A DNA stretch of 64,000 nt from Pseudomonas sp. (GCF_030690725.1 NZ_JAUYGD010000053.1:62001-126000); one strand, 5' to 3'; shown: positions 9,991 to 19,498, counted from the stretch's first letter. Translations and numbers: made by a program. The notes: generated by a model not told the origin, from the letters alone.

Positions 9991-10982
9991 GCAGCTTTCA
10001 GCATCAACAGAGCGCCCACTGCGAAAGCGGGGTGATGGCCAGCCTGTTGACCCATGCCGGTCTGCCGATAAGCGAGCCGATGGCCTTCGGCCTGGCGTCT
10101 GGCCTGGCGTTCGCCTACCTGCCGATCGTCAAACTTAGCGGCATGCCGCTGATTGCTTACCGCATGCCGCCCAAGCACCTGATCAAGACCCTGAGTAAGC
10201 GTTTGGGGGCGAAGCTGCACACGCGCACCTTTGGCGATCCCGAGCAGGGCCGTCGTGAGCTGGACGCCGCGCTGGACAGCGGTCGCCTGGCCGGGCTGCA
10301 GAGTTCGGTGTTCTGGTTGCCGTACTTTCCGCCGGAGATGCGTTTTCACTTCAACGCGCACAACCTGCTGGCCTATGGCCGCGAGGGCAATGACTACCTG
10401 ATCAGCGACCCGGTGTTTGAAGAACCGGTGCGTTGCGCCGCCGAAGACCTGCAGAAAGCCCGTTTCGCCAAAGGTGCGCTGGCCGCCAAGGGGCTGATGT
10501 ACTGGCTCGATGATGTGCCGCTGGAGCAGGACTGGAACAAGCTGATCCGCCAGAGCGTGCTCTCCACCACGCGCATTCTCGATGGCATGCCGCTGCCCTG
10601 GATCGGTATTCGCGGCATCCAGCATCTGGCCAAGCAGATCGACAGACTCGATCCGGCGCAGAGCAAATACAACCGTCTGTACCTGACCCATATTGTGCGC
10701 ATGCAGGAAGAAATCGGCACCGGCGGTGCGGGTTTTCGCTTTATGTACGCGAGCTTTTTGCAGGAGGCCGGCGAGCTGATCGGCGACGCCAGCTTGCAGG
10801 AGGCCTCGGCCCAGCTGACGGCGATCGGCGATGATTGGCGGCAGTTCGCCTCGGCCTGCGTACGCGCCAGCCGCAACAAGGGTGAGACGCCAAGCTTTGC
10901 GCCCATCGCCGAGAGTCTGCGCAGCATTGCCCTGCAGGAGCGTGGGTTGATGCAGGAACTGGCGGCCTGGAGCAAGCGGTAG
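9987..10982 (+). CDS. BtrH N-terminal domain (acyltransferase-like) protein
   Basis: QQSAHCESGVMASLL (Cys) and FHFNAHNLLAYG...YLISDPVFEEP (His/Asp) as in the BtrH_N/DUF4872 architecture. Confidence 0.7.
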   Translation: MSSFQHQQSAHCESGVMASLLTHAGLPISEPMAFGLASGLAFAYLPIVKLSGMPLIAYRMPPKHLIKTLSKRLGAKLHTRTFGDPEQGRRELDAALDSGRLAGLQSSVFWLPYFPPEMRFHFNAHNLLAYGREGNDYLISDPVFEEPVRCAAEDLQKARFAKGALAAKGLMYWLDDVPLEQDWNKLIRQSVLSTTRILDGMPLPWIGIRGIQHLAKQIDRLDPAQSKYNRLYLTHIVRMQEEIGTGGAGFRFMYASFLQEAGELIGDASLQEASAQLTAIGDDWRQFASACVRASRNKGETPSFAPIAESLRSIALQERGLMQELAAWSKR

Positions 10983-11051
10983 GTGGATCGTGCTTTATCG
11001 ATCCACCGATCAGTACCACAGGGGGATGAAAACAGCGTCATCCACCCTACA
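10981..11051. repeat. GTAGGTGGAT...ATCCACCCTAC inverted repeat between convergent operons (possible bidirectional terminator)
   Basis: Inverted GTAGG(G)TGGAT arms plus an internal GGTGGATCG/CGATCCACC hairpin. Confidence 0.55.
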
Positions 11052-11604
11052 GATGCAGGCGCAGCACCTCGACACCACGGCTTAGCTCGGCAAAGTCGTT
11101 GGCGTAAGCCCCGGCTATCGCCCCCTCCAGCAGCAGCGCCTGCACGCAGAAATCCCCCCGCTCATCACAAACCAGCAGCAACGCCTGCTCGATCAAACCA
11201 TCCTGCAAATCCAGATTGGCCAGGGTCTGCAATTGCGCCCAGACCTGCTCGCCAGCACCGATAAATAGATTCGGCCCGTCGATGCCCAGTTGCTGGGCGA
11301 TATGAAAGCCGGCGGCGTTGCTGACGCTATTCACAAACTCGAAGGGCTTGGGCTGTTTGTGCTGCACGTACACCGCTTCCAGCAACGCGCCCATGGTGGC
11401 CCGCGCCGGGTGGGCGGAGGCCAGGTACAGGCCGCAGTTGTTGCGCACCTGTGCTTTCAGGGGCGCAGCGGCCAGCAGGCATTGCAGGATCAGGCGGTCG
11501 ATACGCCGTGGCGGGCTGTCCAGCCACTGGCCGAGGGCTGCCTTCAACTGTTTGTCATCCGTGCTGGCCAGGCCATGGACTTCACTGGCGGCTATTACCG
11601 GCAT
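11047..11604 (-). CDS. Half-size beta-ketoacyl synthase-like protein lacking the active-site Cys (CLF-like)
   Basis: NSVSNAAGFHIAQQLGIDGPNLFIGAGEQVW aligns with the KS nucleophile region, but GAG replaces the Cys context. Confidence 0.65.
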   Translation of the reverse strand: MPVIAASEVHGLASTDDKQLKAALGQWLDSPPRRIDRLILQCLLAAAPLKAQVRNNCGLYLASAHPARATMGALLEAVYVQHKQPKPFEFVNSVSNAAGFHIAQQLGIDGPNLFIGAGEQVWAQLQTLANLDLQDGLIEQALLLVCDERGDFCVQALLLEGAIAGAYANDFAELSRGVEVLRLHL

Positions 11605-12719
11605 GTCATGTCCCCCTGAGCGCAGCCTTGCAATACCAGGCTGGCGTTATTGCCGCCAAAGCCGAAGAAGTTGGTCAGCAGCAGGCTATCTGCCGCCAGT
11701 TGCTGCGGTTCTGCACTCAATGGCAGCAGTGCTTCGCTGGCGTAGCTCACGCCGGGCAGTGGGCCGTTTTGCAGGGCCTTGAGCAGCAGCAGGCTTTCAC
11801 TTAGCCCGCAGGCACCCAGGGTATGGCCGAGCCAGGGTTTGAGCAGGCTTAGGCCCGGCATCTGTTCGCCATAGAGCAGGCGCATGCCGTTGCTTTCGGC
11901 TACATCGTTAGCGCTGGTGGCGGTGCCGTGCAGTTTCACCAGGTCGATCTGCGCCGCCGTGCAGCTGGCGCTGCGTAGCGCCTGTTGCATGACCCAGTGG
12001 ATATGACTGCCATCTTCGCGGGTGGTGGTTAGGCTGCTGGTGTCGCAGGCGCTAAAACCGCCCAGCAGGCGCGCCAAGGGTGCGTCATCCGGCTCGCGGC
12101 CGAGCAGCACGGCGGCATAGGCTTCGCCCAGCAGCAGGCCGTCGCGCTCGGGGTGAAAGGGCCGGTACTGGCCGCTGGGGCTGGTCAGCATCAGCGCGCC
12201 GAAACCCTGCTTGGCGATAGCGCTGGGGGTTTCGAAACTCAGCACCAGGGCGCGGGCGTACTGACCGGTGTTGACCAGCCGGGCACCATACAGCAGGCCG
12301 TTGGCGGCGCTGGTGCAGGCGGTATTCAGGGTAAAGGCGGCGGCAAAACCCCAGCGCTGGCGCAGCTGGCTGGCGAGCAGATCCAGCGGCGTTGAGTCTT
12401 CCGGGCGAAAGCCCTGCTGCTGGCGGGTCAGGGCTTCCAGTTCGCTGATATCCAGGCTGGTGCTGGCGATAATCAGCAGGCAGTCGTCGAGTGCCTGAGG
12501 ATTGGCACCGAGGGTTTCGCCGAGCAGGCGATCCAGGCGCTCACTCAGGCTTTCGCCAGTTTTCGTGGCGTACAGATAAGTACGCGGCTCAAGCACTTCA
12601 TGCAGCACAAAGGGCTCGCCCTGGGGCGGCTGATCGCTTTGCAGGGCGCGGGCGGCGCTGTGCAGGTCATCACCCAGGGCGCAGTGCAGGGCGGCGCGTT
12701 GCAGATAGATCGGGGTCAC
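11595..12719 (-). CDS. Beta-ketoacyl-ACP synthase (KAS I/II type)
   Basis: TLNTACTSAANGLLYGA (Cys), KLHGTATSANDVAE (His), PWLGHTLGACG (His). Confidence 0.85.
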   Translation of the reverse strand: MTPIYLQRAALHCALGDDLHSAARALQSDQPPQGEPFVLHEVLEPRTYLYATKTGESLSERLDRLLGETLGANPQALDDCLLIIASTSLDISELEALTRQQQGFRPEDSTPLDLLASQLRQRWGFAAAFTLNTACTSAANGLLYGARLVNTGQYARALVLSFETPSAIAKQGFGALMLTSPSGQYRPFHPERDGLLLGEAYAAVLLGREPDDAPLARLLGGFSACDTSSLTTTREDGSHIHWVMQQALRSASCTAAQIDLVKLHGTATSANDVAESNGMRLLYGEQMPGLSLLKPWLGHTLGACGLSESLLLLKALQNGPLPGVSYASEALLPLSAEPQQLAADSLLLTNFFGFGGNNASLVLQGCAQGDMTCR

Positions 12720-12982
12720 TGCTGCTGCCTGATATAGGCGGCGATGCTGGCGATAGTGCCGAGGATGCGTCGACCGTCCTTGGCGCCCTCAATACGCACG
12801 CCGTAGTGCTGCTGCAGCGCCAGGGAGACTTGCAGGGCATCCAGGCTGTCCATGGCGATACGGCTCTTCGCGCCGAACAGTGGCTCGTCATCGCTGATGC
12901 TTTGCCAGTCGATATCATCTTCCTTGTCGCACTCGCGGATCAGCAGTTGTTTGAGTTGTTGTTCTAGTAGTGAGTGGTCCAT
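12716..12982 (-). CDS. Acyl carrier protein
   Basis: 88 aa; KSRIAMDSLDALQVSLALQQHYGVRI carries the phosphopantetheine Ser (DSL). Confidence 0.8.
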   Translation of the reverse strand: MDHSLLEQQLKQLLIRECDKEDDIDWQSISDDEPLFGAKSRIAMDSLDALQVSLALQQHYGVRIEGAKDGRRILGTIASIAAYIRQQQ

Positions 12983-14148
12983 TGCGTGCGCTGTACTCGT
13001 CGGGTGAACAAAAGCAGCCCGGCCACGCCGCACAGCGCTGCAAACAGCAGCAGGCGTGCGCAGTAGGGGGCGATGTCGGCCAGTGAGCCGTGGCCCACCA
13101 GCAGGGTGAGAAAGGCATCCAGCGCCCAGCTCATTGGGGAGATTTCCGCCAGTTGGGCCATGGCCGCCGGCATTACACTTTTCGGCACCATAATCCCGCC
13201 AATCGCGGCGAGGAGGATATTGATACCGCCGCCGAGCAATAGCGCCTGCTCGTTGCTGCGCGCCAATGCGGCCAGCAGCAAGCCCAGGCTGCAGGTGGCC
13301 AGAGCGATGCTGATGGCCAATAGCGGGTAGGCCACGGCGCTACCGGGCAGGCTAAGCGCCGGCAGACCAAGCAGTGGTAGGCCGTAGACGCCAATACTCA
13401 GCAGCAGAGCGAACTGCAGCAGGTTGATGGCGAAGTACGGCAGCAGTTTGCTCAACACCAGGGTGCCAAGGTTTAGCCCGAGGCAGCGCAGGCGCAGCAG
13501 GGTGCCGCTTTGTTGTTCGCGCTGAAAGCCACCGGCCATGGGCAGCACGACGAAGAACATGCCGAAAATCAGCCAGGCCGGCACGCTCAGTTGGGTGGCG
13601 TTGGCACGGCCGCTAAGGTCGCCGCTGGCCAGCTGTTCCTGCTCATTGATCTGGCTCTGGGTGCGCTGCTGCACCAGTTGCAGGCGCTCGGCGCGGCTTA
13701 GTTCGGCATCGATCACACCGCTATCTTCCAGATAGGCCAGCAGCCGGGTCTGCGCCAGGGCGATGCTCACCGCGCTGTGCAAGCGCTGGCGCGAGAGTTT
13801 GTCGAACTGCGCCGGGAAGCTCAGGCTCGGCCCTTGATGCGGGCTGTCCAGCAGCTTGTCGGAGAAGTCTGCGGGCAAGCGCACATGGGCCAGGCTTTCG
13901 CTGCTCTCGTCGAACAGCTGGCTGTCCGGCAGTTGCGCCTGCAAAGCGTCGCGGAAGAACTGGCTGGCGTCGTCGTGCGGCGCTTCGATAATCAGGCGCA
14001 GCGCCGGCGGCTTGTCCTGCATATAGCTGGACATGGCCCCTGCCATCAGCAGCAGAAACAGGGTCGGCATAATAAACAGCACGGCCAGCGCATGGGGGTC
14101 GCGCAGCAGCAACAGCACTTCCTTGCGCGCCAGCGCCCAGAGCCTCAT
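12964..14148 (-). CDS. ABC-2 type transporter permease
   Basis: KEVLLLLRDPHALAVLFIMPTLFLLLM N-terminus, large periplasmic loop, C-terminal TM bundle. Confidence 0.85.
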   Translation of the reverse strand: MRLWALARKEVLLLLRDPHALAVLFIMPTLFLLLMAGAMSSYMQDKPPALRLIIEAPHDDASQFFRDALQAQLPDSQLFDESSESLAHVRLPADFSDKLLDSPHQGPSLSFPAQFDKLSRQRLHSAVSIALAQTRLLAYLEDSGVIDAELSRAERLQLVQQRTQSQINEQEQLASGDLSGRANATQLSVPAWLIFGMFFVVLPMAGGFQREQQSGTLLRLRCLGLNLGTLVLSKLLPYFAINLLQFALLLSIGVYGLPLLGLPALSLPGSAVAYPLLAISIALATCSLGLLLAALARSNEQALLLGGGINILLAAIGGIMVPKSVMPAAMAQLAEISPMSWALDAFLTLLVGHGSLADIAPYCARLLLFAALCGVAGLLLFTRRVQRTQWTTHY

Positions 14149-15029
14149 AGCCGGCCTCCGTTAAGGCGCAGGTAGAGCTGCTCGAGCGAAGGGCGGCCAA
14201 AGCGCAGCAGATTGGGCAGGCCATCCTGCGCGGCAACAAATTCGCTGATTGCCAGCAGCTGTTGGCCGTTCAGGGCGGCAATACGCAGGCCCTTGGGCAG
14301 CACTTCGACCGTCAGCTGCAGGCTCGCGAGCAGTTGGTGAAGGCCGGCGGGTGGCGCGTCCGGCCATTCCAGCAGCAGGCCGTGGTCGTCGCCGAGCAGC
14401 TGGCGCTTGTCCAGGTCCAGGCGCACCTGACCTTCGTGCAGCAGCAGAATGCGCTGCGCCACCCGCTCGACCTCTTCCAGGTAGTGGCTGGTGTAGATCA
14501 CCGCCTTGCCCTCGGCGGTCAGCTGTTCCACGGCGGCCAGCAAGTGTTGACGACTCGCCGCATCGACGCCCACGGTGGCTTCATCGAACAGATAGAGATC
14601 GGCGGGTTGCAGCAGGCCGATGGCGAAATTCAAGCGCCGCTGTTCGCCGCCGGAGAGCTGCTCGCTGCGCCGGGTCAGCTTGTCTTGCAGGGCGCAGATT
14701 TCGATGCACTGCTGCAGGCGCTGGCGGCGCTCATTGCCGCGCAGGCGATAGAGGTCGGCAAAGAGTTCGAGGTTTTCGCCCACCTTGAGCCCGGCATAGA
14801 AGGCCAGCTGTTGCGGCACCAGGCCGAGCCTGGGTTGGCCCTCCCAGCGCAGCTCGCCCTGCTGCAGCGCCAGCACGCCGCTCAGCAGCGAGAGCAGGGT
14901 GGTCTTGCCGGCGCCATTGCTGCCGAGCAGGCCCAGGCATTCGCCGGCCTGCAGCTGCAGGTCGATGCCTTGCAGTGCGGCGCGGTTGGCTCCTGGATAG
15001 CTGTGGACGACATTGCGCAGTTCAAGCAT
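14145..15029 (-). CDS. ABC transporter ATP-binding protein
   Basis: Walker A GSNGAGKTT, LSGGEQRR signature, Walker B LYLFDEATVGVD. Confidence 0.9.
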   Translation of the reverse strand: MLELRNVVHSYPGANRAALQGIDLQLQAGECLGLLGSNGAGKTTLLSLLSGVLALQQGELRWEGQPRLGLVPQQLAFYAGLKVGENLELFADLYRLRGNERRQRLQQCIEICALQDKLTRRSEQLSGGEQRRLNFAIGLLQPADLYLFDEATVGVDAASRQHLLAAVEQLTAEGKAVIYTSHYLEEVERVAQRILLLHEGQVRLDLDKRQLLGDDHGLLLEWPDAPPAGLHQLLASLQLTVEVLPKGLRIAALNGQQLLAISEFVAAQDGLPNLLRFGRPSLEQLYLRLNGGRL

Positions 15030-15429
15030 GGATCAGCACCAGCAGCAGTTTGCCGTCGAGCAGCAGGCGTTGCTCGCTATGGATGCTGAAGGCATACAGC
15101 GCGCCGGCCGGGCTTAGCGCTTCTTGCTGGGCGCTGACCTGCAGCGCGCCACTGCGCTGGGTCGGTTCATGGTGCAGCTGCAACTGCGAGAGCTTGCCGA
15201 CCAGTGCCATTTCAATGGCACTGGCATCGCCGTATAAGGCACCATGCGCGGCGCATAATTGGGCGGCCGCCTCGAACAGCAGGCAGGGTGAGGCGTCGGT
15301 GCCAAATGTGTCCAGATAGCGCCAGGCACTCAGGCCCTGAATGTTCAGGCTGTCATGCGCCAACAGGCCATCCAGCCAGAGGGCTGGGCCTTGGTGGGGC
15401 AGCAGGCTGTGCAGTTGAGTGCGATCCAT
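15022..15429 (-). CDS. Hotdog-fold 3-hydroxyacyl-ACP dehydratase-like protein (ApeP/FabA-like)
   Basis: LLPHQGPALWLDGLL...CLLFEAAAQLCAAHGAL; ATG at 15429. Confidence 0.7.
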   Translation of the reverse strand: MDRTQLHSLLPHQGPALWLDGLLAHDSLNIQGLSAWRYLDTFGTDASPCLLFEAAAQLCAAHGALYGDASAIEMALVGKLSQLQLHHEPTQRSGALQVSAQQEALSPAGALYAFSIHSEQRLLLDGKLLLVLIHA

Positions 15430-15531
15430 TGCGGGCGGCCGAGGTAAACAGGCCGGCAGTGTAACAGAGGGGCTGCAGGTCACGCAGCGCCTGGCTTTGA
15501 CGGATTATTGGGCGGAGTGGGAGAAGGCGTT

Positions 15532-16086
15532 ATGGGCTGGTTGCAGGGGTTGGCCTTCGGGCTGGGGACATTGGTGTTGCTGGCGCTGTCCTGGCGGGCG
15601 TTGCTGCGGCCGCAGTCCCACGGCTTCTACCGGTTCTTCGCCTGGGAGGCGATTTTGGCCTTGCTGGTGCTTAACGGGCCGGTCTGGTTTGTCGACCGTT
15701 TTGCCCTGCATCAGCGCCTGTCCTGGCTGTTGTTGTTCGCCTCTTTGCTGCTGCTGTTTGCCGGCCTCTATCAGCTTCGGCGTATGGGCCGTCCCGATGG
15801 GCAGCGTACGGATGCCGAGCTGTTCGCCTTCGAGCGCACCTCGCAGTTGGTCACCAGCGGCATCTTCCGCCTGATCCGCCACCCGCTGTACGCCTCGCTG
15901 CTGTTGCTGGCTTGGGGCGTGGCCTGCAAACAGCCCAATGGCCTGAGCCTGGTTCTGGCATTACTGGCCAGCCTGGCACTCTGGCTGACCGCCAAGCGCG
16001 ACGAGGCCGAGTGTTTGCAGCAGTTTGGTGAGGCGTACCGCGACTATATGCAGCGCAGCAAGATGTTTATTCCTTGGCTCCTCTAA
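15532..16086 (+). CDS. Isoprenylcysteine carboxyl methyltransferase (ICMT)-like membrane protein
   Basis: TSGIFRLIRHPLYASLLLLAWG...DEAECLQQFGEAYRDYMQRSKMFIPWLL. Confidence 0.8.
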   Translation: MGWLQGLAFGLGTLVLLALSWRALLRPQSHGFYRFFAWEAILALLVLNGPVWFVDRFALHQRLSWLLLFASLLLLFAGLYQLRRMGRPDGQRTDAELFAFERTSQLVTSGIFRLIRHPLYASLLLLAWGVACKQPNGLSLVLALLASLALWLTAKRDEAECLQQFGEAYRDYMQRSKMFIPWLL

Positions 16087-16090
16087 TCAT

Positions 16091-16525
16091 CTATTCCCAG
16101 TTCAGCCGCGCCAGCTTCCACTCATCGCCTTCCAGCCACCATTCCAGTTTTACGCTGTAGTGACGGGCACTGTCGGGTATCAAACCTTCGGCGCCGGCCA
16201 GACCGACCTGGGCCTCGGTGTGGCCTTTTTCGCGGTAGGTCGTATCGAGGTAGCTGTTCTTGCTCAGGGCCAGCACCTTGACGTTCTTGTGGCGCATAAA
16301 CAGCAGCAACATGGTGCGCTGCGCCCACTCGCGGTCGAACTCCCCCTGGGCCGAAAACTGCGGGTGCAATTGGTCGAGTACCGCGCTGTTCTGCTTCGCC
16401 TCCAGATTGTCCTGCAGTTGTTGCACGGCCGCTTCCAGCGCTGCTTGCGGGTCATCCTTGGCGCCGCAACCGGCGAGCAGGGTGCAAAACATTAGGAAAG
16501 CTAAGGCAAATATCCTTGTTGGCAT
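16091..16525 (-). CDS. Hypothetical lipoprotein
   Basis: MPTRIFALAFLMFCTLLAGC lipobox. Confidence 0.7.
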   Translation of the reverse strand: MPTRIFALAFLMFCTLLAGCGAKDDPQAALEAAVQQLQDNLEAKQNSAVLDQLHPQFSAQGEFDREWAQRTMLLLFMRHKNVKVLALSKNSYLDTTYREKGHTEAQVGLAGAEGLIPDSARHYSVKLEWWLEGDEWKLARLNWE

Positions 16526-16633
16526 GCTCAACTCCTTTTTCATGGTTATGATGCCCGGCAGGGCTTTAGGCGGCCGCGACAGGCGAATCACCTTCGCCAG
16601 CCGTCAAGTTACGCATCAATTCAGGAGCATGCC

Positions 16634-17605
16634 ATGCAGACCTTGTATCCGGAGATTAAACCCTACGCCCGTCATGAGCTGGCGGTGCAGGCGCCGCACG
16701 TGCTCTATGTCGACGAAAGTGGTTCGCCGGATGGTTTGCCCGTGGTGTTTATCCATGGCGGCCCGGGTGCCGGGTGCGACGCTGCCAGCCGGCGCTACTT
16801 CGACCCCAACCTCTATCGCATCGTCACCTTTGATCAGCGTGGCTGCGGCCGTTCCACCCCCCACGCCAGCCTGGACAACAACACCACCCAGGCGCTGATC
16901 GCCGACATGGAGCAAATCCGCGAGCACCTCGGTATCGACAAGTGGGTGCTGTTCGGCGGCTCCTGGGGTTCGACCCTGGCCCTGGCTTACGCCCAGGCCC
17001 ATCCGCAGCGCGTGCATGGGCTGATTCTGCGCGGCATCTTCCTGTGTCGCCCACAGGAAATTCAGTGGTTCTACCAGGAAGGTGCCAGCCGCCTGTTCCC
17101 CGATTACTGGGAAGACTACCTGGCGCCGATCCCGGCCGATGAGCGTGGTGATCTGGTACAAGCCTTCCATAAACGGCTGACCGGCCCGGATCAGATTGCC
17201 CAGATGCACGCCGCCAAAGCCTGGTCGACCTGGGAAGGCCGCACCGCCACCCTGCGCCCTAATCCGCAGGTGGTCGACCGCTTCAGCGACGCCCACCGCG
17301 CGCTGTCGATCGCCCGCATCGAATGTCATTACTTCGTTAACAACGCCTTCCTCGAAACCGATCAGCTGTTGCGCGATATGCCGAAGATCGCCCACCTGCC
17401 GGGGGTAATCGTGCATGGCCGCTATGACGTGATCTGCCCGCTGGACAACGCCTGGGCACTGCATCAGGCCTGGCCGAACAGCGAACTGCAGATCATCCGC
17501 GACGCCGGCCATTCGGCGGCCGAAACCGGGATCACCGACGCCCTGGTGCGTGCGGCGGATGAACTGGCGCGGCGCCTGCTCAACCTGGCTCCGGACGAAG
17601 CATGA
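16634..17605 (+). CDS. pip: Prolyl aminopeptidase
   Basis: [44 protein letters not shown]. Confidence 0.93.
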   Translation: MQTLYPEIKPYARHELAVQAPHVLYVDESGSPDGLPVVFIHGGPGAGCDAASRRYFDPNLYRIVTFDQRGCGRSTPHASLDNNTTQALIADMEQIREHLGIDKWVLFGGSWGSTLALAYAQAHPQRVHGLILRGIFLCRPQEIQWFYQEGASRLFPDYWEDYLAPIPADERGDLVQAFHKRLTGPDQIAQMHAAKAWSTWEGRTATLRPNPQVVDRFSDAHRALSIARIECHYFVNNAFLETDQLLRDMPKIAHLPGVIVHGRYDVICPLDNAWALHQAWPNSELQIIRDAGHSAAETGITDALVRAADELARRLLNLAPDEA

Positions 17606-18039
17606 AGGCACTGATCCAGCGCGTGCGCGGTGCACGGGTGGAAGTAGCGGGTGAGGTGGTTGGCGCGATTGATCAGGGCCTGCTGGCGCTGGTCGGCGTT
17701 GAGCCGCAGGACACTCCGGCCAGCGTCGAGAAAACTCTGCACAAACTGCTCAACTACCGCGTGTTCAGCGATGCGGCCGGCAAGATGAATCTGTCGCTCA
17801 GCGATATTGGCGGCGGTCTGCTGCTGGTCTCGCAATTCACCCTGGCTGCCGATACCAAGAGCGGCCTACGGCCAAGTTTCTCCAGCGCTGCACCGCCGAC
17901 GCTGGGTGCTGAACTGTTCGACCTGCTGGTCGCCCAGGCCCGCGCCAAGCACCCGCAGGTCGCTACCGGCCAGTTCGGTGCCGATATGCAGGTGCATCTG
18001 GTTAATGATGGGCCGGTGACCTTTCTTCTAGAAAGCTAG
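17602..18039 (+). CDS. dtd: D-aminoacyl-tRNA deacylase
   Basis: [52 protein letters not shown]. Confidence 0.95.
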   Translation: MKALIQRVRGARVEVAGEVVGAIDQGLLALVGVEPQDTPASVEKTLHKLLNYRVFSDAAGKMNLSLSDIGGGLLLVSQFTLAADTKSGLRPSFSSAAPPTLGAELFDLLVAQARAKHPQVATGQFGADMQVHLVNDGPVTFLLES

Positions 18040-18623
18040 CGCGCCAGGGCTTCGGCGACAAAATCCAAGCGATCCTGACCGAAGTGCATCTCGCTGCCGA
18101 CAAAGAACGTCGGTGCGCCAAACACGCCGCGTTTGACCGCCTCTTCGGTGGTGGCCTTGAGGCGTTCTTTGACCACTTCATCGCTGACCAGGTGCTCGAA
18201 CTCGGCCGGGTCGAAGCCAGCGGCGCTAAGCACTTCGGCGACTACTTCAGGTTTGCCGAGGTTCTTCTGTTGCACCCATAGCGCCCCGAAGATGGTTTTC
18301 ACGTAGTGCTCGAAACGCTCGCTGTTTTCATAGCCGGCCGCGCCGCGCATCAGCGTCAGGGTGTTGATCGGGAAGCCCGGGCTGAAGGCCATCGGCACGC
18401 CGTAGCGACTGGCGAAACGCGCCAGGTCCTTGAGCATCCAGGCGCCCTTGCTCGGAATCATGACCGGCGACTGGTTACCGGTGGCCTTGAATACGCCGCC
18501 GAGCAGCATCGGTCGCCAGACGATCTGCGCGCCGGCTTCGCGGGCAATTCGCGGTAACTGAGTCCAGGCCAGGTAGCTGGCCGGGCTGCCGAAATCGAAA
18601 AAGAACTCTAGGGTTTTGCTCAT
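18036..18623 (-). CDS. 2-hydroxychromene-2-carboxylate isomerase / DsbA-family protein
   Basis: [44 protein letters not shown]. Confidence 0.85.
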   Translation of the reverse strand: MSKTLEFFFDFGSPASYLAWTQLPRIAREAGAQIVWRPMLLGGVFKATGNQSPVMIPSKGAWMLKDLARFASRYGVPMAFSPGFPINTLTLMRGAAGYENSERFEHYVKTIFGALWVQQKNLGKPEVVAEVLSAAGFDPAEFEHLVSDEVVKERLKATTEEAVKRGVFGAPTFFVGSEMHFGQDRLDFVAEALAR

Positions 18624-18669
18624 TACATGCTCCTTTGGGAGGTCTTGTTATTGGGAGAGCGCGCAGTTG

Positions 18670-19398
18670 TTAAAACGTCTCGGACCATGGCCGTAGATCC
18701 AGCTCATGCACCCAGCAATCGCGAGGCTGGCAATGGATCTGCCAGTAGGTGTCGGCAATGTGCTCGGGGTTGAGGATGCCGTCCTGATCCTTAAGTTGGT
18801 AAAGCTGGGGAAAGGTATCGCGGATAAACGCAGTGTCGATGGCCCCGTCGATGATCGGGTGCGCGACATGGATGCCTTTGGGGCCGAGTTCGCGGGCCAT
18901 GCTCTGGGCCAACGCACGCAGGGCGAACTTGGCGCTGGCGAAGGCGGAGAAATTCGCCCGGCCGCGCAAGGAAGCTGTGGCGCCGGTAAAGATGATGGTG
19001 CCCTGGCCACGCGGCAGCATGACCTTGGCCCCTTCACGGCCGGTGAGAAAACCAGCCAGCGCCGCCATTTCCCAGACTTTGCGATAGACCCGTTCGGTGG
19101 TTTCGGTAATGGAAAACTGCACGTTGGCGCCGATGTTGAACACCACCGCATGCAGTGGGCCGACCTCGCGCTCAATGGTGGCGAACAGCTCGACCACTTG
19201 CTCTTCGATCCGCGCATCGCAACCAAAGGCGCGAGCCGTTCCGCCAGCCGCTTCGATCTCTGCTACCAGTGGGCCAAGTTTCTCGGCATTGCGCCTTGCC
19301 ACACAGGCGACATAGCCCTCGCGGGCGAAGCGCTTGGCGATGGCGCCGCCCGTGGCATCCCCCGCACCGACGACCAGAATTGCTTTGCGTTCGCTCAT
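18670..19398 (-). CDS. SDR family oxidoreductase (Phe in place of catalytic Tyr)
   Basis: ILVVGAGDATGGAIAKRF, Rossmann fold; SAFASAKFALRALAQSMARELGPKG; ATG at 19398. Confidence 0.85.
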   Translation of the reverse strand: MSERKAILVVGAGDATGGAIAKRFAREGYVACVARRNAEKLGPLVAEIEAAGGTARAFGCDARIEEQVVELFATIEREVGPLHAVVFNIGANVQFSITETTERVYRKVWEMAALAGFLTGREGAKVMLPRGQGTIIFTGATASLRGRANFSAFASAKFALRALAQSMARELGPKGIHVAHPIIDGAIDTAFIRDTFPQLYQLKDQDGILNPEHIADTYWQIHCQPRDCWVHELDLRPWSETF

Positions 19399-19412
19399 TG
19401 CAGTCTCCATAA

Positions 19413-19427
19413 GTTCTATTTTGGAAC
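19413..19427. promoter_or_regulatory. Palindromic operator-like site GTTCTATTTTGGAAC
   Basis: Near-perfect palindrome upstream of the SDR gene. Confidence 0.6.
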
Positions 19428-19442
19428 CGTGCTTGATAGTCA

Positions 19443-19457
19443 GTTCCATTTTGGAAC
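19443..19457. promoter_or_regulatory. Palindromic operator-like site GTTCCATTTTGGAAC
   Basis: Palindrome with perfect 5-nt arms, 30 bp centre-to-centre from the previous site, between divergent SDR and HxlR genes. Confidence 0.65.
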
Positions 19458-19498
19458 CTGTCAAGCTATGGTGAGCCATTGCGGTTGGAGACTGGCTT

